64,000 nucleotides of DNA from positions 1,178,001-1,242,000 of the forward strand of contig NZ_MTCM01000001.1 in the NCBI RefSeq assembly GCF_002000245.1, written 5' to 3'. Below, in pieces: positions 1 to 9,451 of this stretch. The notes under the pieces are model-generated. The model was not told the DNA's origin, ran no database searches, and saw only the letters and a list, made by a program, of their open reading frames with translations. The translations under genes and the position numbers were made by a program. This DNA is from Sphingobacterium sp. CZ-UAM (lineage in GTDB: Bacteria; Bacteroidota; Bacteroidia; Sphingobacteriales; Sphingobacteriaceae). Within the stretch, counting starts at the first letter, position 1. Each line of letters starts with the position of its first letter.

Positions 1-1
1 T

Positions 2-277
2 CTCAGCAAGACTACCCTTGCCTGTATACCCCTTTCCATTTTGCAGGAGTTACAAGACAAATACCCGAGCATGCATCATTTTGTGAGTATCATGCGGCAG
101 CGGAAATCTGATTTTTTTAATAAAAAAGGACTTATTATGGCCAAGGATGCCACGGACAGGTATATAAAATTAAAGGAACTCATGCCTACCCTATGGTACA
201 ATCTGAACAATAAATTGATGAGCGAATTTTTATATATCGACCCAAAAACACTTTATGAAAGTAAAAAGCGACAATGA
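2..277 (+). CDS. Crp/Fnr-like regulator, C-terminal fragment cut by window edge
   Basis: The reading frame is open from the left edge to a TGA at 275-277, giving about 91 residues, so the gene begins outside the window. The layout resembles the end of Bacteroidota Crp/Fnr proteins: a helix following the cyclic-nucleotide-type barrel, then an RYxxLxxxxP stretch (here RYIKLKELMP), then a helix-turn-helix ending in a pattern like FLxIxPxTLyxxKK. In active members the last segment normally reads TLSRIRK; here it is TLYESKK, so DNA binding may be altered. This would be a cytoplasmic transcription factor. The family call is an inference from a short tail and could be wrong. Confidence 0.5.
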   Translation, partial: LSKTTLACIPLSILQELQDKYPSMHHFVSIMRQRKSDFFNKKGLIMAKDATDRYIKLKELMPTLWYNLNNKLMSEFLYIDPKTLYESKKRQ

Positions 278-319
278 ACCATTGCCAGCATATAAGTCAA
301 AAGAAAGTTTACAGCTCCT

Positions 320-1240
320 TTAATTAAACATCGCCCTAAATTCCAGTGGCGTTTGGGAAGTTTTCTTCTTGAACAGTTTACTGAAACTTTGTGCATGCTC
401 AAACCCTAATTCATATGCAATTTCGTTTACGGTAAGGTTCGTCGTCGATAATTTCTCTTTTGCTTTTTCAATGAGTTTATGGTGGATGAACTGTTGGGCA
501 CTCTGACCAATGAGTGAACGTAGCATATCGCTTAGATACCCAGCAGAAATATTCAACTGTTCTGAAAGAAAGTGTACCGTGGGAATACCTTGATTAGCGG
601 AATTCTCCCCGTTCAGATAATCATCCAATAGGGCTTCTGTCTTCTGTAAAATATCATTGTTTATATTTTTCCGAGTGATAAACTGCCGCTTATAAAATCG
701 GTTGACATAGCTCAGCATTAACTCAATCTGGGAAATAATGACTTCTTGACTGAATTCATCTATCCGATTGTCCAGTTCATTTTTCATGATGTTCAGGATA
801 GCTATCATGGTTTCCCTTTCCTGATCAGATAAATGCAAGGCTTCATTCACAGAATAAGAAAAATAGCCGTACTTCTTAATTTTATGTGCCAAGGGATAAC
901 CCATAAAAAAGTCAGGATGAATCAGCAGCAGATAAGCATAAGTATCCCTGTTATATTCTGTGCTGCCAACCAATTGATTGGGAGCAAGAAAAAGCATGCT
1001 TCCTTCATTAAAATCATAATAGTCCCTACCATACTTCAGTTTTCCGCTATTCTTTGTAATAAACGTTATTTTATAAAAACTTAAGATATCATAGATCGGT
1101 GCCATATCCGTATTAAATGGATTGTCCTGATTAAAATGTACCAGACTTATCAAGGGGTGCTGAGGTTTTGGTAGACCAAAGGCCTCATGACTCTCAGATA
1201 TGGATATAAAGCGTCTTAATGTGTCCTCTTTCTTTTTCAT
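320..1240 (-). CDS. AraC-family transcriptional regulator
   Basis: A 306-residue protein. The N-terminal two thirds look like the AraC-type sensing domain and the last ~100 residues form the two-HTH AraC DNA-binding domain, with a recognisable second helix (NEIAYELGFEHAQSFSKLFKK) and an ending of the TPLEFR type. It lies on the same strand as, and just downstream of, an SDR oxidoreductase gene, separated by a strong terminator hairpin, so the two are probably transcribed separately. In Bacteroidota such regulators often control the neighbouring reductase; that link here is inference. The start is an ATG. No effector can be assigned. Confidence 0.9.
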   Translation of the reverse strand: MKKKEDTLRRFISISESHEAFGLPKPQHPLISLVHFNQDNPFNTDMAPIYDILSFYKITFITKNSGKLKYGRDYYDFNEGSMLFLAPNQLVGSTEYNRDTYAYLLLIHPDFFMGYPLAHKIKKYGYFSYSVNEALHLSDQERETMIAILNIMKNELDNRIDEFSQEVIISQIELMLSYVNRFYKRQFITRKNINNDILQKTEALLDDYLNGENSANQGIPTVHFLSEQLNISAGYLSDMLRSLIGQSAQQFIHHKLIEKAKEKLSTTNLTVNEIAYELGFEHAQSFSKLFKKKTSQTPLEFRAMFN

Positions 1241-1254
1241 AGTATAAATTTATA

Positions 1255-1286
1255 AAAAACCTGTAACGCTTTTGCTACAGGTTTTT
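1255..1286 (-). terminator. Rho-independent terminator between SDR and AraC genes
   Basis: The arms AAAAACCTGTA (1255-1265) and TACAGGTTTTT (1276-1286) are perfectly complementary around a 10-base loop. They sit 15 bases past the SDR stop codon on the minus strand. The A/T-rich ends give a U-tract in either direction, so it can end the SDR transcript. Confidence 0.85.
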
Positions 1287-1301
1287 ATAGGCCGCAAGGC
1301 T

Positions 1302-2078
1302 CTACCACGGAACTTGACCGCCTTGTTCTGTACGATAAGTAGCCGGTCCGGTAAAGCTTCCATTCGGAATATCTTCTGCCAGCGCAACGCGTATAGGTTC
1401 AAGAGATCCTTCTTCTACCGTATCGGTACCTTCAAAGTTGTTTAGCGCGGTCGCCGTAAAGCCCGGGCTTACCAGATTAACCTTAACATTCGTATTTTCC
1501 AATTCATTGGCAAGAGACAGGAAGACACCATTCAAGGCAGTCTTGGAAGCACCATATACTGCATCAAATCCGTTACGAAAGGTATTGTCTGGATCTGCAT
1601 TAAGGGTAAGCGAACCTAGTGAACTTGACACGGTAACGATTCTTGATTGTTTTGCCTTCCGCAATAAGGGTAAAAGAGCCTGAGTGATGGCTAGGGTACC
1701 AAACACATTGGTATCCCATACCTGACGCATTTCATCTATTGATGTGGTGCTTGCCTTCTGGGCACTAAGGATTTCCCACATTGTGCGTCCCGGAACACCT
1801 GCATTTGAAATGGCTGCATTATTGACCAGCAAAGTAAGATACCCAAATTCACTTTCTATTTTATTTACAGCATTTTTGATTGATTCACTGTCGGTAATAT
1901 CCAGCTGAATGGCTTGTGCAGCACCTCCGATCCGGTTGGCTGCATCTTCTCCTTTTTGTAAATTTCTTGATCCTACAAACACATGATATCCATTATCGGC
2001 AAGTGCTTTGGCTATCTGAAAACCGACACCAGTATTGGCGCCTGTAACAAGAGCCACTTTAATTTCATTTGTCCTCAT
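1302..2078 (-). CDS. SDR-family NAD(P)-dependent oxidoreductase
   Basis: A 258-residue classical short-chain dehydrogenase. The cofactor motif TGANTGVG is at residues 12-19, NNAA at 86-89, the active-site Ser near 152, and the YxxxK pair at Tyr175/Lys179. The SDR catalytic tetrad (Asn, Ser, Tyr, Lys) therefore looks complete. It would reduce a carbonyl compound, or oxidise an alcohol, with NAD(P)H in the cytoplasm; the substrate cannot be read from sequence. Length is normal for the family. The gene ends in a terminator and is followed by an AraC regulator on the same strand. Confidence 0.92.
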   Translation of the reverse strand: MRTNEIKVALVTGANTGVGFQIAKALADNGYHVFVGSRNLQKGEDAANRIGGAAQAIQLDITDSESIKNAVNKIESEFGYLTLLVNNAAISNAGVPGRTMWEILSAQKASTTSIDEMRQVWDTNVFGTLAITQALLPLLRKAKQSRIVTVSSSLGSLTLNADPDNTFRNGFDAVYGASKTALNGVFLSLANELENTNVKVNLVSPGFTATALNNFEGTDTVEEGSLEPIRVALAEDIPNGSFTGPATYRTEQGGQVPW

Positions 2079-2545
2079 ATTAATTTATTTAAAATTTAAT
2101 AGGACAAAGTTGCTGATCAGCGTAGAGTTAATTGTAGCCGAATTGGGGAAATGTCTAACCAAATTAAGGGTGGTTTCACTTTCAAAAGCGTCACTGAAAA
2201 AAGTAAAATACTACCGTCAGACCCGATTTTAGGTTGTAAAGTATGCGGTACTTTGTAATAGACAAACGAATAAAATGCAAAGAAGAATAAAAATAGGATG
2301 ATGAAGTATATAGAAAAAGGTATTAAAAGATACCGACGCAAGTTTGCAGTCTTTCCCTCAATGGGTAAGGGAATAAAGACCACTTTAGTAATAAAAGCCT
2401 CCACAGCATGGAAGCTTTTATGTGGCCATCCTGTTATAAACAAGATGATCAATTATAACCCTTATGAATATACGGAATATTCATATAACAAAATTAGGAA
2501 CTTTAAATTTTATGGCTTTTAAATCATGTAAAAGCCGACATAATC
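2079..2545. other. Intergenic region with hairpin and probable decayed leader of next gene
   Basis: No convincing gene was found. Overlapping open frames exist on both strands but look like chance. An imperfect hairpin at 2393-2419 (AAAAGC, TCCA, five-base loop, TGGA, GCTTTT) could be a weak terminator. At 2464 an ATG opens a short frame that ends near the start of the small gene at 2546 with residues like MAFKS, typical of the end of an exported-peptide leader; see the finding on that gene. Confidence 0.4.
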
Positions 2546-2770
2546 ATGAGTTGGTTCAGTTTTACGGGTTCAGACCCATCACAACCATCGCACTATACAT
2601 TGGCAGGAGAAACTCCGCCATCATGTGAAACACCGACAGAACAGATGTGTGCCCTTCAGGCGACAAATTCTGCAGGTTCACCGGTTATCACTGATGCATT
2701 GAAAAATGAAATCATCAATTCATTGCAAAATCAGATAAACGGTACAAATGTGCGATTAAAATCGCGATAG
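2546..2770 (+). CDS. Small exported-peptide-type protein, probably lacking its signal peptide
   Basis: A 74-residue protein beginning MSWFSFTG and ending NVRLKSR. It resembles a family of small Sphingobacteriaceae proteins that normally start with a Lys-rich signal peptide, then a W-x-F segment, a P-S-C, a C-A-L/I-Q-A motif and a Val-Leu-Lys-Ser-type end. The body here keeps those features (PSCE, MCALQATN, VRLKS), but no signal peptide is in frame. A hydrophobic leader-like frame ending MAFKS lies just upstream in a different phase, suggesting a one-base frameshift around 2524-2533. It precedes a terminator and faces the TlpA gene of a SusCD operon. Function is unknown; family recognition is from memory. 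Confidence 0.55.
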   Translation: MSWFSFTGSDPSQPSHYTLAGETPPSCETPTEQMCALQATNSAGSPVITDALKNEIINSLQNQINGTNVRLKSR

Positions 2771-2807
2771 GAATATCGTTAAAACATCAGCGTTCGCTAA
2801 CCAAGTA

Positions 2808-2833
2808 ATAGGGTATGAAAATTCATACCCTAT
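2808..2833 (+). terminator. Rho-independent terminator, probably bidirectional
   Basis: ATAGGGTATGAA (2808-2819) pairs perfectly with TTCATACCCTAT (2822-2833), followed by ATTTTTG on the plus strand. It lies between the convergent ends of the small plus-strand gene and the TlpA gene. Confidence 0.9.
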
Positions 2834-2844
2834 ATTTTTGCTGT

Positions 2845-4101
2845 TTACTGTGTTTCTTCTATCACCAATACTTCCATCTCCTCCTCGCCCAGTACCGCTT
2901 CAATACCGTAAGTTGCGAGCTGTGCGTTAAACTCCGCCAGGGTTTCATAGGGTGCGATCTGTATTTTTTCTTTGCTATTGACACGGTCTAAAACAGGTGG
3001 AAATTTGCCACCTAGGTCCGTCATGACCGCCAAGACTGCACTATTCTCATATATCATCCCATTAGCAGGCGTATCGTTAGGACGGGGCCGTGCTGGACAG
3101 GGCTGTAATATAAGGCAAGGAATTTTTTTCATCGCTTTATACGATCGTATCCCTAAAAAACTATGTAGATCATTCAGTACCAATCGTGCCTGTAGCGAAT
3201 CTGGTCTTGAAATTTTATCTATACGCTCATAGGACAGCGCATGCTCCAGCGACCATACCTCTCCCTTAGCTTCAACATCTTGGTATTGATCCGGGTTTTT
3301 AACCTTTAGTATAAGTCTTTCCGGCCTTGGCACATAGCTAGACGGACTTACTTTTGCCCAAATGAATTTAACGGCGCTACTGATCGAGGCATTGTAATAA
3401 GAGGTTTTGATCATATTTGTCAGGCTGTCTTTTTTTATTCTTAAGGATTCGAAAGGGGCGCCGTTTTGATAACCAGCTATCCAAACACCATATTTAACAG
3501 GTCCAGTTTCCTCCTTGTTTCGTCCGATCAGGTCTCCCTTACCAAAATCATCCTTTAAGGGTAAGTCTATTAGTTCTTTTTTATAGAGCTCCAGTATGTT
3601 TTCTTCGGTTACTAACTTGTTGCTGGTTATCGCTTTCACACCTCCTTTGTAAAGAAATACAACATGCGGGACACTTAGATGCGGGAACCGCTGTTTTAAA
3701 TAAACATCGGCATAGATAACGGGCAAATTGACCTTATTTTCTTTAAGGTAACTGTTCCCGGCGAAGAACTTTTCGAGTGTTGCTTTATCCTGCCAAGTTA
3801 CACTGATGATCTGAACTTTATCTTTCAGCTTGTCCTGTAGCTTTTGCAACTTGGGCATAGACTGTATACAGGTACCACAATAGGTGTCAAAAAAATCCAA
3901 TATCACCACTTTGCCTGCCAGCTTTTGAAGATCCAATGGTTTTCCCGTACCGCGCATTTGCTGAATAGCGCTTGGGGGGACAAAGGTATCGCCAATTTTT
4001 AAAGCCTCCTTGGATATTGTATTTTCAGCTGTCTGGGCTGAAGTATTAATCGTCTGGATCAATAAGATAAATGGAATGAATAGTTGTTTTAAATGATTCA
4101 T
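2845..4101 (-). CDS. TlpA-family thiol-disulfide oxidoreductase with extra C-terminal domain
   Basis: A 418-residue exported protein. Residues 1-22 form a signal peptide ending at SAQ. A thioredoxin-fold AhpC/TlpA domain follows (residues ~35-180) with the redox motif CGTC at Cys75-Cys78 after the usual LDFFDTY strand, and the cis-Pro region near VPHVVF. The rest (~185-418) is a long extension of unknown fold, so the protein is about twice the length of a simple TlpA. It is the last gene of a SusC-SusD-TlpA operon, 19 bases after SusD. Such trios are common in Sphingobacteriaceae and are presumed to act at the envelope, with the redox protein in the periplasm; substrate unknown. Confidence 0.85.
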   Translation of the reverse strand: MNHLKQLFIPFILLIQTINTSAQTAENTISKEALKIGDTFVPPSAIQQMRGTGKPLDLQKLAGKVVILDFFDTYCGTCIQSMPKLQKLQDKLKDKVQIISVTWQDKATLEKFFAGNSYLKENKVNLPVIYADVYLKQRFPHLSVPHVVFLYKGGVKAITSNKLVTEENILELYKKELIDLPLKDDFGKGDLIGRNKEETGPVKYGVWIAGYQNGAPFESLRIKKDSLTNMIKTSYYNASISSAVKFIWAKVSPSSYVPRPERLILKVKNPDQYQDVEAKGEVWSLEHALSYERIDKISRPDSLQARLVLNDLHSFLGIRSYKAMKKIPCLILQPCPARPRPNDTPANGMIYENSAVLAVMTDLGGKFPPVLDRVNSKEKIQIAPYETLAEFNAQLATYGIEAVLGEEEMEVLVIEETQ

Positions 4102-4120
4102 GTTTTAACGTGTTAATTGT

Positions 4121-5479
4121 TTAGCGTAAGTTTTGAGGTATTTTCCCTATAAGGACTGCAGGCTCCGGTAACCGGAAAGCATATTTCCGACTATCTGGTG
4201 CCAAGCTATACGTTAGCCCTTGGATATTTCTTTGTATAGTTTTCTGAAATCTTGGATCTAGATTTAACCGTTTCAGGTCAGACCAACGCCTTCCCCGAAA
4301 TAATAGTTCTTTCTGCCGCTCCTGCAGTATGATAGATAATAGGATATTGGTATCAGTTTCGGCCACTGCAGTAAAGCTATTTTTACCGAACCTATTTTTT
4401 AGCAATGCGTTTAGCGCGGCTAATCCCTCATTGACCTTCCCAATACGAACGGCACATTCGGCTTTGATAAGATATATCTCACTTGTCGTTAGCCCTACAA
4501 AAAGAGTTGCTAAGGACTGATCATAATTTCCTTTAAAACTGTACGAATCTTTGGGATAATCGTTGCTCCTAAAAAACAACAGCTTTCTAAGATCATTAGC
4601 AGTATAACTTGCGTATAAATTGGAATCCACCAACCCATTGTTTAAACTCATTGGCCCCGCATTATTGGTAATAGCAGCAAATAGCACCTCACTATTAAAT
4701 CGTCCAATAGGCAGCTCGATATCCGCATTGAGATCATTGAAATCCAATAAATCGGCATGAAGCTGCAAACTCGAATCAGCATATCGGTATGCTTTTTCAT
4801 ATTCAGCCATATATAAATAAGCTCTAGCTAGACCTGCATAAGCACTTGCGGCTGAGGGACGCCCGGGTATAGCCTCCTTTGGTGGTAATAAAGAGGCGGC
4901 CATTTTATAATCCGAAATAATCTGCTCATAGGACTGCTTTAAGCTCGCCCGCTCCGACGATTTGTCAATAGCGGGGTCAAGGCGTAATGGGATACCCATT
5001 TCCGTAGAAGCTGTTGCACCATCGTATGGCGGAGCAAACACCTCTGTTAGTTGCTGGAAAGCAAATGCCCTAAAGAAATGAGCAATTCCCCTTAGCTGCT
5101 GTCCTTTCTCACCAGCGGCCTCCTCACCTAGCTTGCTTATGATTTCGAGCGCCTGATTAGCGTTAAAAACAGTTTTATAGGGCCCCTGCCACTGTGTTAC
5201 ATCAAAGTAAGGCTCATCTTTCCAGATATAAGCATTGCGCTGATCCACGGTCATCATTCCATCAAAGGTTTCTGCCGTGACATAATATTCGTCTGTGCCC
5301 CATTCGCCCACAGCAGGATAGCCTGCATTCATCGTACTATAGTCATTGAGCAGCAGCTCAGCATCATTTAAGCTTTTGGGGATTACCATTTTGATATCAG
5401 GCTTCTCTTCCAAAAAATTGCTACAGGCAGCCAACATCATCATGGTGAACATGCCAATAAAGAAATATATTGTTTTCAT
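4121..5479 (-). CDS. RagB/SusD-family nutrient-uptake outer-membrane lipoprotein
   Basis: A 452-residue lipoprotein with a lipobox ending LAAC at Cys19. The body is the helical, TPR-like SusD fold: it has the early ...SLNDAELLLNDY segment, an N-terminal half rich in A/L repeats (FRAFAFQQLTEVF, AYAGLARAYLYM) and a C-terminal half with ERQKELLFRGRRWSDLKRL, a signature of the family. SusD-type lipoproteins sit on top of a SusC-type TonB receptor and form the ligand-binding lid. The SusC partner lies directly upstream, 10 bases away, and the TlpA gene follows. The ligand cannot be predicted; no glycan-degrading enzyme is nearby. Confidence 0.92.
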   Translation of the reverse strand: MKTIYFFIGMFTMMMLAACSNFLEEKPDIKMVIPKSLNDAELLLNDYSTMNAGYPAVGEWGTDEYYVTAETFDGMMTVDQRNAYIWKDEPYFDVTQWQGPYKTVFNANQALEIISKLGEEAAGEKGQQLRGIAHFFRAFAFQQLTEVFAPPYDGATASTEMGIPLRLDPAIDKSSERASLKQSYEQIISDYKMAASLLPPKEAIPGRPSAASAYAGLARAYLYMAEYEKAYRYADSSLQLHADLLDFNDLNADIELPIGRFNSEVLFAAITNNAGPMSLNNGLVDSNLYASYTANDLRKLLFFRSNDYPKDSYSFKGNYDQSLATLFVGLTTSEIYLIKAECAVRIGKVNEGLAALNALLKNRFGKNSFTAVAETDTNILLSIILQERQKELLFRGRRWSDLKRLNLDPRFQKTIQRNIQGLTYSLAPDSRKYAFRLPEPAVLIGKIPQNLR

Positions 5480-5489
5480 AATGATCGGA

Positions 5490-8400
5490 TTAAAAATTAA
5501 AACTTAGACCGAGCGCGGACATCATCGGATCAGGAATATTAAAACCATATTCCGTATCAATCCCGAATTTATTCGCCCGCCATATCGTCCCCACGTTTTG
5601 TATATACCCATAAACTTTAGCATTCTGTACTTTAAAACGGGATAGCGACGGCAGGCTAACGGACAATTGAATATCGCGCAGTTTGATCTGTCCCCCGTTT
5701 TCCAATAGAGCCGATGAGCGCATATAGACCTGACTGCCCAGATCCGCCGGATATTTAAATGCTGGCACATCGGTATGTAGTTCATCTCCCGGTTTCTGCC
5801 AACGCAAGGCATAATCCGTATGTCCGATATCACTATTTAAGAACAGGTTATTGTCAAATGAATTTCTCAAAAACTTATGTCCCAATTGATAGGAAATATT
5901 CCATGACAGCTCCACCGTTTTATAACGGACGCTATTCCGCCATCCGCCTGTATAGAGTGGTACAGTCGATCCATAGTTTTCAAGATCTCTGACATTGAGA
6001 CCCAATATCGCCGTATAGTCTTTGGAGATTTCCCCATTGATATATGCCCGGGGTTCACCCGTACTGGGATCCAAGCCAGCCCATTTATAGCCCAGCTGGC
6101 TATACAGATCCATTCCCTCGATGGGTGTCATGGTACCGGACTGTGCTGAGCTGATAAAATCCTTTCCATTTTCATTTTGGACATATGATTTCAGCACTTT
6201 TGTGCGCGCGTATGAGAAGACCAGATTACTTGACCATGTCCAGTTCTTTCGTTGTAGCGGTATACTATTAAGTGAGATATCCCAGCCCTTGGTACGGATA
6301 TTACCACTGTTGACCATCAGGGTAGAGAAACCCGTACTCGGGTCAATACGATCCGGCGCAATCAAGTCTTTTGCATTTTTCACATAATACTCTATACTAC
6401 CCGATAAGCTATTATTCCGGAGTGAAAAATCAAGCCCCACATTTGTGATCCCTATCCGCTCCCATCGCAATCTGGGATTAGGCGGCGTCATGATCATACC
6501 ATAGTTTTGATTGGTCATATAATGTGCTTCACTCTGTATCGACATGATAGGATATGCTGAAACCGAATTGTTCACATTACCGTTATAGCCATAGGTAGCC
6601 CGGAGCTTTAGGAAATTAAAGACACTGTTAGCTATTAACGGTTCGTTGGACAAGATCCAGGCAGCACCGACAGACCAGAATGGCTGTCCGCGATCGTTAC
6701 TTTTCACCCCAAACAGATTTGATGCATCTTTACGGAAACTGCCGCTCAGCAAATAACGGTTGGCATAGGTATAAGCTCCATTGGCAAAGTAAGACACAAA
6801 ATTATTACGGAACCGCTTAAATACATTTACATCCGTTATCGTGGAGGTTCCGAATAAACCATTCAACATGGGCACCTGAATACCATAAGGCACAGATTTA
6901 AATGCCCCGGTCTCTGGATCATAACCGCTGTATTGGCTTGAGGTTACCTTCTGTTCATTTTTGCGTACCTCCATGCCGGCAAACAGCGAAATCTCATGGT
7001 TCTCATTCCATTTTTTACTGTAGTCTGCTGTCGCTCTACTTTGGTGGTTGTAGCTATCCCAGTTTACGATTCCCAAAAAGTCGCCTACGGGCAGATTCCA
7101 AGTGACCGCATGATCATTCCAGCTCGCAAAAGAATTGATCTCATCCCGATGCTGGAAGGTACCTATACCCTTCCATATTTCCGTTGGATTCATCGTCCTT
7201 TGATATGCATATAACAAGTTTAATTTCAATCCAAAGTCGAAGGAATAGCTTGCATTGATATTGGCGAAGAATTCGCGGATCTGTTGCGTCTCCCTGGAAT
7301 CATTTAACTGGTCGAGTGGCACATAAGAATAGTCCAATAGCCTACCTCCGGCTATCGTATCTCTAAATGTGGGATTCAACCCACTGATATCTACCGCTAA
7401 TGGATTGCCATTTTCATCCGCAAGCCACATATAAGGGTAATTCTTCACCCCTTTTGCCATACGGTTATAAGCTACCGGAAAGTACGAATTCTCATTTTTG
7501 GAATCTGTGTACGATAGACCAATATCCAAGATCATGTTCTTGACAGGTTTGATCTGCGTATTGGACTTTAAGTTCAGTCGCTTAAAGGAAGAAGTAACCA
7601 CATCGTTCAGGTTCTTATCATAGCCAACAGAAAATAGTGTATTTACTTTATCGCTCCCCGTCTGCAACTGGATGTTATACTGCTGATTGACAGCCTGACG
7701 GTAGATGTATTTCAAGAAATCGTCCCGCAGATCAGCAGCTTTTAATAGTGCAATTTGCTCGTTAAAATCGGCTTCAGATAGTGTACCGTTTTTCCTAGCA
7801 TACATTAACCATAGGACAGGCTGCGGGTTTCTAAATTTGTTCCTAAACCAGCTGTTATATTTCCCCTGATCAAAGATATATTGTTGTGCATCGATATAAT
7901 CCGAGCTACTCATCTGTGGGTAGTAGTATAGATCGGGCTTAGCTTTAATACTGATATTCGAGTTAAACGAAAGCTTGGTCTGTTCATTGAACTTACCCCT
8001 TTTGGTGGTGATCACAATAACACCATTCCCAGACTGGGCACCCCATATAGATGCGGCGGCGGCATCTTTTAGTACGGTGACGTTCTCAATATCATTTGGA
8101 TTAATATTGGTGAAAATCCCTGGTCCGAGCCCTGGATTTGAGATATCGTAAGGTACACCGTCGATAACTATCAAGGGAAACTTTTCCGAAAAGAGCGTAC
8201 TCAACCCCCTAACGTTTACATTTAAGTAGCTACCGCGGCTATTTCCTGTTTTGTTAGCGGTAAAGCCGGGTATCACATCCTCTAACCTACTGACGAAATC
8301 AGTGGATACCTTTCGATTGAGTAGTTTATTGTCCACAAACTCAAAACTACCCGTCGCCCTTTCCTTGGGAATCTTCTGGTATCCTGTGGAGACTACTTCT

Positions 8401-8879
8401 ACCTCTTCGAGCTTGTTATCTTCGGGTATCAATCTGATCACAAGATCAGTTCCAGCGGTGTACCTGACCTCTTGGCTTTTAAAGCCCACATAAGTGAACT
8501 TTATCTTACCTTTTCGATCTCTGACCAGCAGTTGGAAAGTGCCATCATTGGCACTCTTAATCTGTAAATTCTCAGCATCCACACGGATGGACACACCTTG
8601 TAATGGCTTTTCATAATGGGATACAATGCGTCCTTTTAACTCATGTCGAGTAAGCCCATCGGCCCCGCTGTCCTTGCGGGGCGTCTGAGCTGATAAACTA
8701 ACCATATGAAACAATGCAATACATGTCAAAAACATCGATGTGCTCTTCAAAGCCTTGGAAAGGCAGTTAAAAATATTCGAAATTGCGGGAGCTGGTTCAC
8801 TGACCACTCCTGCTAAAAAGGCAATACGCTCCCCGTTGCAAAATTTTTGCATTTTAAAAATGTGTTGCGCAAGCGCCAT
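5490..8879 (-). CDS. SusC/RagA-family TonB-dependent outer-membrane receptor
   Basis: Up to 1129 residues. After a leader comes a carboxypeptidase-regulatory-like domain (about residues 80-150, LKGRIVSHYEKPLQGVSIRV), a plug domain (about 190-300, with NVRGLSTLF and PLIVIDGVPYD) and a long beta barrel ending in a C-terminal Phe (LGLSFNF). This is the channel partner of SusD, importing an unknown ligand with TonB energy. The start is uncertain: ATGs at 8879, 8852 and 8735 are all in frame. The hydrophobic signal core (FLTCIALFHMVSLSAQ) lies after the third, and long positively charged leaders before it are usual in this family. No sigma/anti-sigma pair lies upstream. Confidence 0.93.
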   Translation of the reverse strand: MALAQHIFKMQKFCNGERIAFLAGVVSEPAPAISNIFNCLSKALKSTSMFLTCIALFHMVSLSAQTPRKDSGADGLTRHELKGRIVSHYEKPLQGVSIRVDAENLQIKSANDGTFQLLVRDRKGKIKFTYVGFKSQEVRYTAGTDLVIRLIPEDNKLEEVEVVSTGYQKIPKERATGSFEFVDNKLLNRKVSTDFVSRLEDVIPGFTANKTGNSRGSYLNVNVRGLSTLFSEKFPLIVIDGVPYDISNPGLGPGIFTNINPNDIENVTVLKDAAAASIWGAQSGNGVIVITTKRGKFNEQTKLSFNSNISIKAKPDLYYYPQMSSSDYIDAQQYIFDQGKYNSWFRNKFRNPQPVLWLMYARKNGTLSEADFNEQIALLKAADLRDDFLKYIYRQAVNQQYNIQLQTGSDKVNTLFSVGYDKNLNDVVTSSFKRLNLKSNTQIKPVKNMILDIGLSYTDSKNENSYFPVAYNRMAKGVKNYPYMWLADENGNPLAVDISGLNPTFRDTIAGGRLLDYSYVPLDQLNDSRETQQIREFFANINASYSFDFGLKLNLLYAYQRTMNPTEIWKGIGTFQHRDEINSFASWNDHAVTWNLPVGDFLGIVNWDSYNHQSRATADYSKKWNENHEISLFAGMEVRKNEQKVTSSQYSGYDPETGAFKSVPYGIQVPMLNGLFGTSTITDVNVFKRFRNNFVSYFANGAYTYANRYLLSGSFRKDASNLFGVKSNDRGQPFWSVGAAWILSNEPLIANSVFNFLKLRATYGYNGNVNNSVSAYPIMSIQSEAHYMTNQNYGMIMTPPNPRLRWERIGITNVGLDFSLRNNSLSGSIEYYVKNAKDLIAPDRIDPSTGFSTLMVNSGNIRTKGWDISLNSIPLQRKNWTWSSNLVFSYARTKVLKSYVQNENGKDFISSAQSGTMTPIEGMDLYSQLGYKWAGLDPSTGEPRAYINGEISKDYTAILGLNVRDLENYGSTVPLYTGGWRNSVRYKTVELSWNISYQLGHKFLRNSFDNNLFLNSDIGHTDYALRWQKPGDELHTDVPAFKYPADLGSQVYMRSSALLENGGQIKLRDIQLSVSLPSLSRFKVQNAKVYGYIQNVGTIWRANKFGIDTEYGFNIPDPMMSALGLSFNF

Positions 8880-9267
8880 AACTATGGCTCGTGCTGATCC
8901 AACAATAAAGAATTAGCTTATCCGAAAAGCGCCGCCAAAACGGTTACACGGCATTGATTAGGAAATAATTATGGCGCTTCCTACCGGAATAAAACGATAA
9001 CCGACCCATAACATGCTATTGTATTACAATAAAAACTAACGGTTAAAAGTTTGGATTCAATAAAACTTTGCTTAATTTTAAGGTGAAAGATTAAAACAAG
9101 CTCATATCATTGGCCAATATTACCTTTTTATGCAATCATTTAAATGTATAGGTCAGTGACAGGGATATAAAGAGGGAAATTAGACTGAACTAGGTTCAGT
9201 ACCTTTTCGTTTTAAGGAAAGTCAAATCCTCCCCTTTTTATTGCTCTTTACAGCCTGTTTTGATTGA

Positions 9268-9288
9268 GCGCGCCTTATTCAGGTGCGC
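9268..9288. repeat. GC-rich hairpin in non-coding region
   Basis: GCGCGCC (9268-9274) can pair with GGTGCGC (9282-9288) through one G-T pair around the loop TTATTCA. It is strikingly GC-rich in an AT-rich background. Confidence 0.5.
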
Positions 9289-9323
9289 GAAAGATGTTCT
9301 TTAAAAGTGATTTGCGTGAATAA

Positions 9324-9360
9324 CCAGTCAAACGATCTCTGATCGAATGTGGGTGACTGG
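9324..9360. repeat. Two-step hairpin in non-coding region
   Basis: The outer arms CCAGTCA (9324-9330) and TGACTGG (9354-9360) enclose inner arms CGATC (9333-9337) and GATCG (9341-9345). This would give a stem, an internal loop and a second stem. Confidence 0.55.
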
Positions 9361-9451
9361 TGGTGTGTGTTCGTTTCGTTCTCATAATCATTTTTGGTTT
9401 ATATGGAACGATGTCAATCAATCATTGAAGAAGTTAATTTGCTCTAAAACC

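Noticed and set aside
2117..2452. 111-codon minus-strand open frame with a hydrophobic middle
   Set aside because: It overlaps an equally open plus-strand frame, has no family resemblance and covers the SDR promoter; most likely chance in AT-rich DNA.
2298..2522. 74-codon plus-strand open frame
   Set aside because: No recognisable features, covers a hairpin and the leader-like frame of the next gene.
5522..5833. Open frame antiparallel or out of phase within the SusC gene
   Set aside because: Shadow of a real coding region with no independent evidence.
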